From the NCBI RefSeq assembly GCF_004342685.1, contig NZ_SMBZ01000029.1, positions 1 through 47,008 on the forward strand: 47,008 nucleotides of DNA. The letters are read 5' to 3'. The stretch is from Sphingobacterium alimentarium. Lineage in GTDB: Bacteria; Bacteroidota; Bacteroidia; Sphingobacteriales; Sphingobacteriaceae. Both the position numbers and the translations under genes were made by a program. This document shows positions 1 through 8,349 of this stretch, piece after piece. Below the pieces are notes generated by a model. That model saw nothing but the letters and a program-made list of their open reading frames with translations, did not search any database and was not told the DNA's origin. How positions within the stretch are numbered: position 1 is the first letter of the stretch; the number at the start of each line of letters is the position of its first letter.

Positions 1-107
1 ATTGGGTGCACATCTGCCAGAATGTCTAGAAATAACCTCTGTTTTCAGAGGATATATTTTGGATATTTTTGGGTGCATATACTCCGGATTATACACACTT
101 TTTAACG

Positions 108-130
108 AAATACTAAAAGTTTTAGTATTT
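108..130. promoter_or_regulatory. Perfect 23-nt palindrome upstream of the integrase stub
   Basis: The 11-nt arm AAATACTAAAA is followed by one G and then its exact reverse complement. It lies about 48 nt before the ATG of the integrase remnant. Its position suggests an operator or a recombinase-related site; there is no T tract that would make it a terminator. A direct repeat TTGGGTGCA lies nearby at 2-10 and 69-77. Confidence 0.4.
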
Positions 131-177
131 ATACCTGCCTTAAAGCCCCACATATAGTGTGTGCAATACTGTGAGTA

Positions 178-426
178 ATGGCAAAACCTAAAATATATTT
201 AAAGCGTCGAAGTAATGAAGAAGAAGGTCAATTGTACCTATATTACTCTTATGGTGGAGTGAAACGTCTGGAATATTATACGGGTCTGAGGATAGAGAAT
301 AAGTATTATAATGACAAATATTGGGAGTCGGCAAATAAAAAACCCATTAAAAAGAATTTCATTTTTGCAGATAATTATTTGAACCCCTTGAATATAAGCT
401 CTAAATGTGAAGAAACTAAGAGGTGA
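178..426 (+). pseudogene. Tyrosine recombinase/integrase, N-terminal fragment
   Basis: This frame of 82 codons starts with ATG. It resembles the N-terminal arm-type DNA-binding domain of Bacteroidetes phage or conjugative-element integrases: MAKPKIYLKRR, then GQLYLYYSYGGVKR, YYTGLRI and YWESANKKPIKK. Full integrases of this class are about 350-420 residues and carry a core-binding domain and an R..HxxR..Y catalytic domain; none of that follows here. After roughly residue 65 the frame stops looking like an integrase, and the DNA beyond 426 belongs to an unrelated gene on the other strand. I read it as the stub of a lost mobile element. The family is assigned by residue pattern only. Confidence 0.5.
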
Positions 427-1164
427 TACAACTTCTACTGCTCTATTTAGTACGGTGCTATAGATTTGATTTTTATCTCTAACTTCAGCAAATTTTGAGT
501 AACCTCCTTTATTGGTTTTCTCTTTTAAATGAAAAGTGTCAGATTCAAAGAATAAAACTGTATTATTTGGGTTAGTAAAATCAAATTGAAATCTACTTTT
601 ACTTAATCCAGAAGATTTGCTTAAATTTTCTAAATCGTTAAAGATATTATTAATCAATGTGTCGTAAAAGCTTTGTATTTCTATACTTTTTTTATCAATT
701 TCTTTATAGGAATTTAAGAACTCGGATTCTTCTAAATTATGGATGTGATCAAATAGTTTAGCAACAGAAATAATTTGATAGAAATTTAAATCTTTATTTA
801 TTCTAACTCCTTTACCATAATTAACTATAATTCTTTCATTGGGAGTGTTTTGGATTATATCAAAATACTTTATGCTGTTTGTTGTACTAGTTCTTATTAT
901 TATTTCATAAGGTATTTTGCCAAATCTTATAAAATTTATTACTTTAAAATCTTCTCTAAACTGACTGTTAGAGTTAATTTCATTTCCTGAAACTCCTTTA
1001 GGTTTTATAGAAAAAAAATTAGCTTGATTTTGATCAATTATTTTACTACAAGAATTTATTTCGAATGAATGATGTGTAAAGTTAACTATAAATGAATAGG
1101 AATCTCCTCCGATTATACAATAAAGATTCTCATACGTGTAAATAAATAATAATAAATTTAGAGA
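427..1164 (-). pseudogene. AT-rich gene fragment of unknown function, both ends missing
   Basis: On the minus strand one frame stays open from a TAA at 1167-1165 down past 427 and on into antisense of the integrase stub. The first 169 or so codons contain no ATG, GTG or TTG, so the 5' end is missing; the first possible start is a TTG at 657. The peptide reads like real protein: YCIIGGDSYSFIVNF near the start, then FEINSCSKIID, IRFGKIPYEIIIRTSTT and IHNLEESEFLNSYKEIDKK, followed from position 657 on by LENLSKSSGLSKSRFQFDF and GGYSKFAEVRDKNQIYS. The base composition is much more AT-rich than the core genes further on. I do not recognise the family. It looks like a foreign gene truncated at both ends and joined to the integrase stub. 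Confidence 0.4.
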
Positions 1165-1389
1165 TTATTATCAATATCATTAATTTCTTAGGATTGATAT
1201 TTATAGGTTTCTTTTTTTTAGTTATTCACTTTACCTGCCCAAAATACGGTTTCCCGTAAGGATATGGCGGTTTTTTAAGCGAAATTTGATATTAGAAACA
1301 ACACGGTTTGTGGATACTGCAAGACGATATAGGAGGCTATATCTGTCCGTCGTAGCGTGCTCGTCTGTCTTATCCTTAAATAGTACATC

Positions 1390-1854
1390 ATGTCAAACGG
1401 TAAGCATATTTTTCTATGGATATTAGCAGTTGTCATCGTGTGCGGGATATGGGGCTACAGCTATTATTCCCAGCGACAAGAAGAAGCCGCGCAGCAGAAA
1501 TCGGAGACAGCGCGTAGACAAGAGCAGCAAACCAGAGAAGCGCAAAAAGTCGGTGAAGATCTTCTCGCATCCTGCCAATATGATCGGGCATATGCTACCG
1601 CTTTAAGTTTTCTGACAAAGGAAAATCTGCAGTTTGTTTCATTAAGTATGAAGGCTGAGCTGCCCGCAGACTGTTCCATAGATTACGCCTTCAAGGTTCG
1701 CTTGATTAAGTTCAATGCACATACGCGAGAGAATGAGTGGAGCGACAAAGTGTACAGCCTAATGCTGACGCTGAAGCGGCATAGCGATGTTTACACAATC
1801 GAATTTGCGGATTTGGTAGATCCGGAAAATATGCAGAAGAGATCATTATTGTAA
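1390..1854 (+). CDS. Hypothetical protein with an N-terminal membrane anchor and a charged helix
   Basis: This is a 154-residue protein of unrecognised family. Residues 7-26 (FLWILAVVIVCGIWGYSYY) form one membrane segment after a short polar start, giving a type II anchor or uncleaved signal. Residues 27-58 are rich in Glu, Gln, Arg and Ala (SQRQEEAAQQK...) and likely form a coiled coil. The remaining 95 or so residues look like a compact soluble domain that would sit outside the cytoplasm. It stands alone between the fragment at 427-1164 and the broken DUF4272 gene, with a probable terminator at 2021-2050. Between stop and terminator, plus-strand codons around 1902-2009 still read like protein but carry stops, so a decayed second gene may have followed. 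No function is proposed. Confidence 0.6.
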   Translation: MSNGKHIFLWILAVVIVCGIWGYSYYSQRQEEAAQQKSETARRQEQQTREAQKVGEDLLASCQYDRAYATALSFLTKENLQFVSLSMKAELPADCSIDYAFKVRLIKFNAHTRENEWSDKVYSLMLTLKRHSDVYTIEFADLVDPENMQKRSLL

Positions 1855-2020
1855 TAACGTCAAGTTATTGGATCTGTCGACTCATTAGATGAATAAGTCT
1901 TATACCAAAGTTGCTTTCTCGAACCGTTCAAAAGTTATTGTTTTGTCGGCGAAAAAGCTCTTTCAAAAACTTACATCTATTCCCAATATGATGATAAGGA
2001 TTAATAATTGGTAGATGTTC

Positions 2021-2050
2021 AGCCCTTCTTTTTAGAAGTGCTGTTTTTTT
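2021..2050 (+). terminator. Probable rho-independent terminator
   Basis: AGCCCTTCT, a short T-rich loop and AGAAGTGCT pair with one mismatch and are followed by a run of eight T residues. It suits the gene ending at 1854. Confidence 0.5.
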
Positions 2051-2111
2051 TAGCAGCGTTGAGGATACTCCCGTAGCCCCATTATTAGAAGTGTAGCATT
2101 AGCATACGCTT

Positions 2112-2873
2112 TTATGTACTTAAGTCCGTGTCATCCCAATCCACCCCCCGAAGAGAGCATCCAAGACAACGCATGCCTGCGCTCATGGATCACGCCGCCA
2201 TTGCCGATGGGATCGAAGGTCGATGGTACGGTGGGTTTGCCCAATTGCGCACTTCTCACAGCATTGTGTAGGCAATAGAATAGATCTTCGGTCTTGATCA
2301 ATTCCGATTCCGCAATAGATTCCTTGTCGCGCACCCAGTCTTCGATTATTTCATCAAGTGGACAGGTGTGCTGTAGGATGATTTGCTGCATCTGTTTGCC
2401 GGTCATCATATGTCCTGTTATTTCGGGTTTATCGTAGCCGAAGTACCAGGCTAGGGGCCATGAATTTTCAAATTTCCATCCGATGGCCTGTCTCAATTGC
2501 TCATCATCCCGTGAAGCCTCCAGCACCATTTTTTCTTTATCCGTCAAAGAATCTTCCAGACCATTGTTTCGGACAAAATGAATAACTTTCTCGTCCGGTA
2601 GATCGCTCGCGGGCACCATCAGCCACAGGACAATGGCTTTAATAGCGTTAAGTCTTTTGGCTATTTCCAGTTTAGGCCGTGTGTCGCGTTCCCAGGTGGT
2701 CGGTAAGGAAGTGGCTGGTATGAAACCCGCCTGTAAGCATGTGGAAATGTTGTCAAGTCGGGGGTCTGTCATCCATGGCACTTGTCTGTAAGGTGCTAGC
2801 CTATCATCTTGTTCTGTAGGTTTGGATTTGTTTGATTGCTAGACGAACCAAAGATTTTCTTAAAAAAGTCCAT
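2112..2873 (-). pseudogene. DUF4272-family gene broken by two frameshifts
   Basis: The longest intact frame (2781 to 2131, 216 codons) matches DUF4272 by pattern: PRLDNISTCLQAGFIPATSLP, then LTDKEKMVLEAS, then WKFENSWPLAWYFGY, and near the end GVIHERRHALSWML. It ends wrongly in SSGGGLG. Removing one base from the run of six C at 2144-2149 (six G in the coding strand) gives SSGVDWDDTDLST and a TAA at 2114-2112, which is the expected family ending (W-D-D..D-T). Upstream, the natural start is probably ATG at 2873 (MDFFKKIFGSSS), but that frame stops at 2796-2798. A one-base shift near 2841-2833 joins it to QSNKSKPTEQDDRLAPYRQ and the main frame. The function of DUF4272 proteins is unknown. A sequencing error in the C6 run could explain the 3' shift but not the 5' one. 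Confidence 0.65.
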
Positions 2874-3396
2874 AGTCAATTACGTATATCTATTCCAAAA
2901 GATCGGCTAAAAAAATGTTTTGATAAAATAAATATAGTAAAAGTTTTGAAATTTAACTATTACGGTTTATTTTTTGGGTGGTGACTTTATTTTGTGGCGT
3001 GAATGAAACGTTACAAGAATAGAAAAACTATTGCCTAAGCTATCTAAAAGCGGTTCGAGCAGAACATAAAGATAGGGGAGATGACCAACGATGGATTGAC
3101 CATATGGACTTCTTTTGATTGCTAGACGAACCAAAGATTTTCTTAAAAAAGTCCATAGTCAATTACGTATATCTATTCCAAAAGATCGGCTAAAAAAAAG
3201 TTTTGATAAAATAAATATAGTAAAAGTTTTGAAATTTAACTATTACGGTTTATTTTTTGGGTGCTGACTTTATTTTGTGGCGTCAATGAAACGTTACAAG
3301 AATCGAAAAACTATTGCCTAAGCTATCTAAAAGCGGTTCGAGTAGAACATAAGGATAGGGGAGATGACCAACGATGGATTGACCATATGGACTTCT
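2831..3396. repeat. Tandem duplication of a 283-bp unit
   Basis: Positions 2831-3113 and 3114-3396 are the same 283-bp sequence with six substitutions by my alignment (about 98% identity) and no gaps. Each copy includes the start region of the DUF4272 gene (MDFFKKIFGSSS on the minus strand) plus its upstream DNA, and on the plus strand the reading frame that ends at 3437. The repeat edge at 2831 lies within a few bases of the 5' frameshift of DUF4272. The few differences suggest a fairly recent event. Confidence 0.9.
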
Positions 3397-3437
3397 TTTC
3401 TAAGCCTGGATCAGAAGATTTTTATCATAGATATTAG
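3240..3437 (+). other. Possible C-terminal coding remnant
   Basis: A plus-strand frame open from 3240 to a TAG at 3435-3437 reads like the end of a real protein: NETLQESKNYCLSYL, then EHKDRGDDQRWIDHMDFF, then SKPGSEDFYHRY. There is no convincing start codon, and in the upstream repeat copy the same frame carries a TAG where this copy has TCG. I do not recognise a family. It may be the surviving tail of a gene that once faced away from DUF4272, or chance. Confidence 0.25.
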
Positions 3438-3913
3438 ACGCGCTATAGGGAATATAGATTCCGCTACTAGGTCAAGGTAGCGGCTTGTAGCACAATATTT
3501 TCTCTTTAATTATAGTGTATTTTTAAATATTTTATTTTTGTAAAAGTGTAAAAATATACGATAACAGCTGATTAATCAAATCAGATAAAATCCCTAGAAT
3601 CAGGATAATACATTTTGGATCTGTTGTGCAGTTTACTATTAGCAGCCTAATTTATACCTATAATTAGGTAGATGGTTTTTCCTTAAATTATTGATAGATA
3701 ATCGGTTTGGTTGGTTGATTCTTAATTAATACGGTGTTTTTTTTTATTGAAAATTAAGTTTGTCGACATCGTGTAGCGGAACAACTACAACATCAAGTTT
3801 GTCGGGTTAAATGCTATGCACGCATTGAGTTATTGAATATTATTGTATAGTTATCTATGAAACAACGGAGCTGTAGTTAATCGCATAGCACACTCTTATC
3901 GCAATATCAACAT
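3438..3913. other. Non-coding AT-rich region upstream of the AraC-type regulator
   Basis: No credible gene is seen on either strand. A ten-base direct repeat AAGTTTGTCG occurs at 3756-3765 and 3795-3804. The first copy overlaps TAAGTTTG at 3755-3762, which fits the Bacteroidetes -7 box and may serve the regulator at 3914 with a long leader of about 150 nt. Confidence 0.3.
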
Positions 3914-4798
3914 ATGAATAAAGTTATATCCGAACATACGACAATAGGCGTCGAAAACCAGAAGCTGGCGATCTGGGAGTGGAATAATTTATTCTCCGAT
4001 GAATTAGCGAATGAAGGTAAGGTGTATAATGTGTCTTGTCATTCCATCTTGTTTATTACATCGGGATCGGCTAAGTATAAGCTTGATTTTGAAATATTGG
4101 ATCTGAAAGAAGGCGATGTGTTGTTTCTCAATCCGGGACAGGTTTTTCAGTGCGTGGAATTGAACGATGCATCGGGAACTATTCTTTCTTTTGGTAATGA
4201 CTTTTTCTTGGTGTATTACCACAAGGATTTTTTCAAAGTAAATGTTAACCTATTGAATCATCTTTCGCAGCAGTTGATCATAAGTATAGGGAATACGCAC
4301 AGAGTGAATCTTTATAGTCTACTTGCTTTGATAAAATTAGAAATGACGGAGCTGCATATCTGCAAACCCACCATCATTCAGCAGCGTCTGATCGAAGCTT
4401 TATTGAATATGCTTCATCGTGAATGTGAAAAGCAAGCTGTTAAAGATGTGATTGTCGCGGAGCGTTGTTTGGCAATTCGATTTAAATTGTTGGTGCAAAA
4501 AAATATTTCGATGCAATATAATGTGGATTATTTTACGAAGGAATTAAAGGTGTCCAAGAGTACTTTACAAAAGGCGACCAAGATTGCTTTTGAAAAGACG
4601 CCCAAGGATATTTTAGAAGAAACCTTACTGCTAGAAGCGAAGCGATTGTTGCTTATTTCTTCTATGCGCATACAGGAAATAGCGTACGAATTGGGCTTTA
4701 CGGACCCGACAAATTTTACTAAGTTTTTTAAGCGTCATGAAGAGATGACTCCTGACAGATTTAGAAAACAAGAACTACTTAGCTATTATCAAAAATAA
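3914..4798 (+). CDS. AraC-family transcriptional regulator
   Basis: This is a 294-residue cytoplasmic DNA-binding protein. The N-terminal half looks like a cupin sensing domain (GSAKYKLDFEILDLKEGDVLFLNPGQVF). The C-terminal 100 residues are a typical double helix-turn-helix: helix pair one around residues 205-227 (VDYFTKELKVSKSTLQKATK) and pair two around 250-285 (IQEIAYELGFTDPTNFTKFFKR, ending in TPDRFRK). Its ligand cannot be read from sequence. It lies directly upstream of, and in the same direction as, a fimbrillin-type lipoprotein gene, an arrangement I associate with Sphingobacterium surface-protein loci, so it may have controlled that gene. The target is now broken while the regulator is intact. 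Confidence 0.85.
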   Translation: MNKVISEHTTIGVENQKLAIWEWNNLFSDELANEGKVYNVSCHSILFITSGSAKYKLDFEILDLKEGDVLFLNPGQVFQCVELNDASGTILSFGNDFFLVYYHKDFFKVNVNLLNHLSQQLIISIGNTHRVNLYSLLALIKLEMTELHICKPTIIQQRLIEALLNMLHRECEKQAVKDVIVAERCLAIRFKLLVQKNISMQYNVDYFTKELKVSKSTLQKATKIAFEKTPKDILEETLLLEAKRLLLISSMRIQEIAYELGFTDPTNFTKFFKRHEEMTPDRFRKQELLSYYQK

Positions 4799-4971
4799 CC
4801 ATTTTATTATTCGTTTCTACCTTTTGGTAGATTTGTAATGCATTGATATTGTGATGTGTACGAGGGAATCGAGCGATGGTTCCTACATCTGACGAAAGAA
4901 AAACTTATTAACCCAGATGTTCAGGTATTGAAGAAAAAATACAGTATTGAAGTATCGAATTGAAATTAAAA

Positions 4972-6648
4972 ATGTCATCAAAAAAGACCTATGTGCCACC
5001 GGCGGTAACCATTGAGAAGATCTTTATAGAGCAAGCCCTTGCGGCCGGTTCTGAAACAATGGTATCTGTACGAACGAAAGTCTGTGTTGCAGTACTTGCA
5101 TTCACTTGGGTCTGGCTTATTATGAGTTGCCAGAAAACAACAATTTTAGATACAGCTTCCTTGAATATACAGGTTGCTGAAGCACAATATATCTCGAATG
5201 GAGCAAAGGTCGCAGCCGCGAATCTTATCCCTAATTCGACACGAGAAGTGGAAATCCAGTGGGAGGGAGAGTACACTTTAGGAATTAAGATTACATCGTC
5301 GGCTGAGGGCGCTAAGGGCAAAGTGGCGCAAGTATCCTCTCCGACAGGTCTAAAGCGACAAACTTTAGAGCGATGTACAATATAGATTGTTAATATTTGA
5401 TAAAACGGACAAACTCTTGGCGAGTAAGGATTACAGATGTGGGAACGATATTCCCCTCGATGTACCCTTCTCCACGCAGGAAACCTATAGTTTTATCGTG
5501 TATTCATTTGGAAAAAAAGAGGCTTTGCCCCCTTTGAATGTACAAGTGGGAGCTAGCATGGAGTCAGTAATGATCGCCTTGAATAGCTTGACGGATGCAA
5601 TGGTCTGCTCTAAGATGGACAGGCAATTAAAAAGAGGGGTGAATGATTTAGCTTTTGTATTAGAGCATACATTCTGCAAAATTAGGACTACGATTACGAG
5701 TGAAAGTGCGGGTGCGATCAATAGCGTGGGAGATTTCGAAGTGTCGAAAGTGTTTCAGCAGGCTAATATCAAATTGAATAAGCAGGGGAGAAATGGTGTG
5801 GCTTTGCAATTTACAGATTTGTTGCCGACTTATACGCTAGCACCGTTCAGTATAGCTTCAAATAGTTTACAGGCTACTTCACCTTAGCAATTAATATTTG
5901 TAGATGGTGGGAATGTTCAAGCCCTCAAATTGCGCAGTCTCAAGATTAATAATATAGAAAAGATGAATGTGACGTTGATTGAGCATGCTTTTCAGCCGGG
6001 AGTCTTTTATGATATTGAAATCAAGGTGAAAAAACATGCGACCGACGGTATTGAAATTGGATTGTTAATCTATGCGATGGGTAATCTGGTGTATGAGGAT
6101 GAGGAGTACAAGCCTGCTAGTAATCAAGGTGAATATGGAGATTATTGGTATAAGAACTCGGCACGCAAGTATTTGGACAAACCGATGAAAGATCAGAAGG
6201 TATTGAACATACCAAGCAAATTCGAAGGAAAACCTAAGGACGATATATGTAATAAGCTGGGTACAGGTTGGCGCGAACCGAGCCCTGCAGATGCGGAGAA
6301 TTTAAAACAATTTGCCGCGTGGGATCAGCAGTATCAGCCTGGTGGTAAAAAGAAGTTTGTCGAAGGAAATTATAAAACGCCTACGGGACTAGTCAAAGGC
6401 TTGTATTTCAGTACAGGTACTGTACCTAATCCATCGGATCAAGATAAATAATTGTTCTTGCCGTATGCAGGAATGTATAATTTGGGCATACCTTCTTCTC
6501 TTGGTACAACAGGCGTCTATTGGCATTCAGGTAAAATGGTAACATTGGGTTTTCGTACCAATTTACAAGGGATTATTTCTCTTCTAACAATGGAGGTGGG
6601 GCAGATGTGCTGAGAGCCAATCCCGTCCGATGTGTCAAGGATAAATAA
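4972..6648 (+). pseudogene. Fimbrillin/FISUMP-like lipoprotein gene, multiply broken and fused to a small-peptide gene
   Basis: Joining three open stretches across changing frames gives one degraded surface lipoprotein. From ATG 4972 the frame first encodes a short Bacteroidetes peptide type (KKTYVPPAVTIEKIFIEQALAAGSE). It then runs in frame into a lipoprotein signal with lipobox (VCVAVLAFTWVWLIMSC), suggesting an old deletion that fused two genes. A frameshift near 5355-5370 leads to SDVQYRLLIFDKTDKLLASK, a typical fimbrillin segment. An in-frame TAG at 5885-5887 interrupts it, and the same frame continues with QLIFVDGGNVQALK. A TAA at 6449-6451 interrupts a FISUMP-like region (CNKLGTGWREPSPADAENL, then LFLPYAGMYN). 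A last frameshift near 6565-6580 restores SNNGGGADVLRANPVRCVKDK and the final TAA at 6646-6648. Intact relatives are outer-surface lipoproteins. Decay seems old and complete. Confidence 0.7.
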
Positions 6649-6687
6649 AATTATAAGGGAACCAAACCAAACCACTATATCAATACC

Positions 6688-6716
6688 AAAAAAGGCGGCT
6701 TTAAGCCGTCTTTTTT
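6688..6716. terminator. Bidirectional rho-independent terminator
   Basis: AAAAAAGGCGGCTT pairs with AAGCCGTCTTTTTT with one G-T pair. The A and T runs on either side allow it to end transcription both from the broken lipoprotein gene and from the minus-strand dehydrogenase gene at 6722. Confidence 0.8.
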
Positions 6717-6721
6717 ATTTA

Positions 6722-7438
6722 TTAAGGGTTTGTTGACCAGAGTGAAGCCGATTTTAACATGGCGCGGCGTGGTAATTTTAAGTTGGCCACGATGAGTTCA
6801 GCAAAGTCTTCTGGCTGCAATACTTTATCCGGATCGCCGTCGGTTAGTTTCAGTTCTTTGGACATATCCGAAGCAATAGTAGACGGCATAAGCGTACATA
6901 CGCGAATGTTATTTTTACGCACTTCGCGCATCAAGGAATCCGATAGACCAATCACCCCAAATTTGGAAGCGCTATATGCAGATGTCGTAGCAGCACCGTT
7001 GACTCCCGCTGTAGAAGATACATTGATGATATCGCCTTCGTTCTTCTCGATTAATTGAGGAAGTACCGCTTTAGTCACAAAATATGTCCCCAAGAGATTG
7101 GTATTTACAATGTCAACCCAAGTTTTGGGATCCATATCCAACAGTGAACCAAAAGCCGCAATACCCGCATTATTTACCAAGATATCAAACTTTCCAAACT
7201 CAGTATTCAACTCTGCGATCGCTGCTTCTACCTCATCGTAGTTAGCGATATCAAAAACTTTATAAGTTGCTTTGACACCGTAAGCTTCGATTTCTTTTAC
7301 TGTTTCGATTAATTTTGATTCGTTACGGCCTGTGATAGCCACGTTGATGCCTTCTTGCGCAAATGCTAAGGCTGTAGCTTTTCCTAACCCACGTCCAGCA
7401 CCTGTAATTAGGGCATATTTTCCTTGTAAATTTTCCAT
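6722..7438 (-). CDS. Short-chain dehydrogenase/reductase, FabG-like
   Basis: A 238-residue NAD(P)-dependent oxidoreductase of the classical SDR family. From the chosen ATG at 7438 the protein begins MENLQGKYALITGAGRG. The cofactor motif TGAGRGLG is at 12-19, NNAG at 89-92, the catalytic Ser at 142 (INVSSTAG) and Tyr155-x3-Lys159 (SAYSASK). An upstream TTG at 7453 would add five residues but puts an unusual leader before the Rossmann fold, so I prefer the ATG. It most resembles 3-ketoacyl-ACP reductase-like general reductases; the substrate cannot be told. It is a single gene, ended by the terminator at 6688-6716. Confidence 0.85.
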   Translation of the reverse strand: MENLQGKYALITGAGRGLGKATALAFAQEGINVAITGRNESKLIETVKEIEAYGVKATYKVFDIANYDEVEAAIAELNTEFGKFDILVNNAGIAAFGSLLDMDPKTWVDIVNTNLLGTYFVTKAVLPQLIEKNEGDIINVSSTAGVNGAATTSAYSASKFGVIGLSDSLMREVRKNNIRVCTLMPSTIASDMSKELKLTDGDPDKVLQPEDFAELIVANLKLPRRAMLKSASLWSTNP

Positions 7439-7637
7439 GTTCGAAGTTAGCAAATCATGGGGAGAGGGTATAGATTCTCTGGAAAAAATGAAGGAATTAT
7501 TACAGTCCCTTTCATTACTAGTAAGACAAGATTAGCTTTTTGGGAGTTACTTCTATGATAACATCCTGTAAAAAAGAGAGTTTTGATTTCTATTTGATAA
7601 AAATGTATTAATTTAGGATAAACTTTAATACTAGATT

Positions 7638-8261
7638 ATGAAAAAGAATTTACTTTTATTGGCTGCGGCATTAGGTATTGCAACAGCTTCGTATGCACAG
7701 ACTTCCTATGGTCTGAAAGGGGGTGTTACATTTCCTAAATTGTCACTTACAGGTGGCTCAATGTCCTATACGTCCGATGCGGCTACAGGTTTTTATTTGA
7801 CAGGGTATGCCGATGTTCCGGTTGCAAGTAATTTTAGTTTCCAACCCGGAATCTCCTTACAAAACAAAGGTGGTAAATTTACTACGGATGAATATATTGA
7901 TTTCGAAACAGATGCTACCAGTGGCACAGTAAATTTAATGTATATAGAAGTACCTTTGAATTTTGTATATAATATTCCTGCCGGACCGGGTAATGTGTTT
8001 CTAGGCGCCGGACCATATGCAGCCTATGGTGTATCTGTTAAAGCTAAAACAGGAAGTCTGTCGGAAAGCGGTAGCTTCAATGAGATGGATTTAAATGCTT
8101 TTGATGCTGGGGTGAATTTTTTAGGTGGCTATAGACTAAGCAATGGATTTCTTATCAATGCAGGGTATGGTCTAGGACTAGCGAATATGTTGAAGGATGT
8201 TGAGGGAGATGTGGCAATGAAAAATAAGGTGTTCTCCGTAGGAATAGGTTTTCAATTTTAG
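7638..8261 (+). CDS. Outer-membrane beta-barrel protein (PorT/OmpW-like)
   Basis: A 207-residue secreted protein. Residues 1-20 form a signal peptide (MKKNLLLLAAALGIATASYA) cleaved before QTSYGLKGG. The rest shows alternating aromatic and polar strands (YGLKGGVTFPKL, FSFQPGISLQNKGG, YIEVPLNFVYNIP, FLGAGPYAAYGV) and ends in F-Q-F, as expected for Bacteroidetes outer-membrane barrels with the porin-family beta-barrel domain. The precise role is unknown. No separate terminator is visible before the insertion sequence at 8289, whose left end itself can form a hairpin (GAAGCTG / CAGCTTC) that may now end this transcript. Confidence 0.8.
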   Translation: MKKNLLLLAAALGIATASYAQTSYGLKGGVTFPKLSLTGGSMSYTSDAATGFYLTGYADVPVASNFSFQPGISLQNKGGKFTTDEYIDFETDATSGTVNLMYIEVPLNFVYNIPAGPGNVFLGAGPYAAYGVSVKAKTGSLSESGSFNEMDLNAFDAGVNFLGGYRLSNGFLINAGYGLGLANMLKDVEGDVAMKNKVFSVGIGFQF

Positions 8262-8349
8262 AATACTTTAGAGATTAATTGTATAGAGGAAGCTGTCCAA
8301 AAATGCAGCTTCTTTCGTTAATTTCGATTTTTAAGAAAACTTCTAATTG

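Noticed and set aside
238..426. Downstream part of the minus-strand frame that continues from the fragment at 427-1164
   Set aside because: It lies antisense to the integrase stub and loses protein-like character there. I treat it as run-on past the breakpoint, not as part of the gene.
2131..2781. An intact 216-residue DUF4272 protein
   Set aside because: Its start is an internal GTG and its end is out of frame with the family; the frame-corrected gene 2112-2873 explains both ends better.
2831..3396. Tandem repeat as a CRISPR-like array
   Set aside because: There are only two copies, the unit is 283 bp, and there are no spacers or cas genes.
7439..7453. TTG start five codons upstream for the dehydrogenase
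   Set aside because: The ATG at 7438 gives the normal SDR start just before the Rossmann fold.
8289..8316. Hairpin GAAGCTG/CAGCTTC as the native terminator of the barrel gene
   Set aside because: It coincides with the inferred left end of the insertion sequence. It may act as a terminator now, but I assign it to the element.
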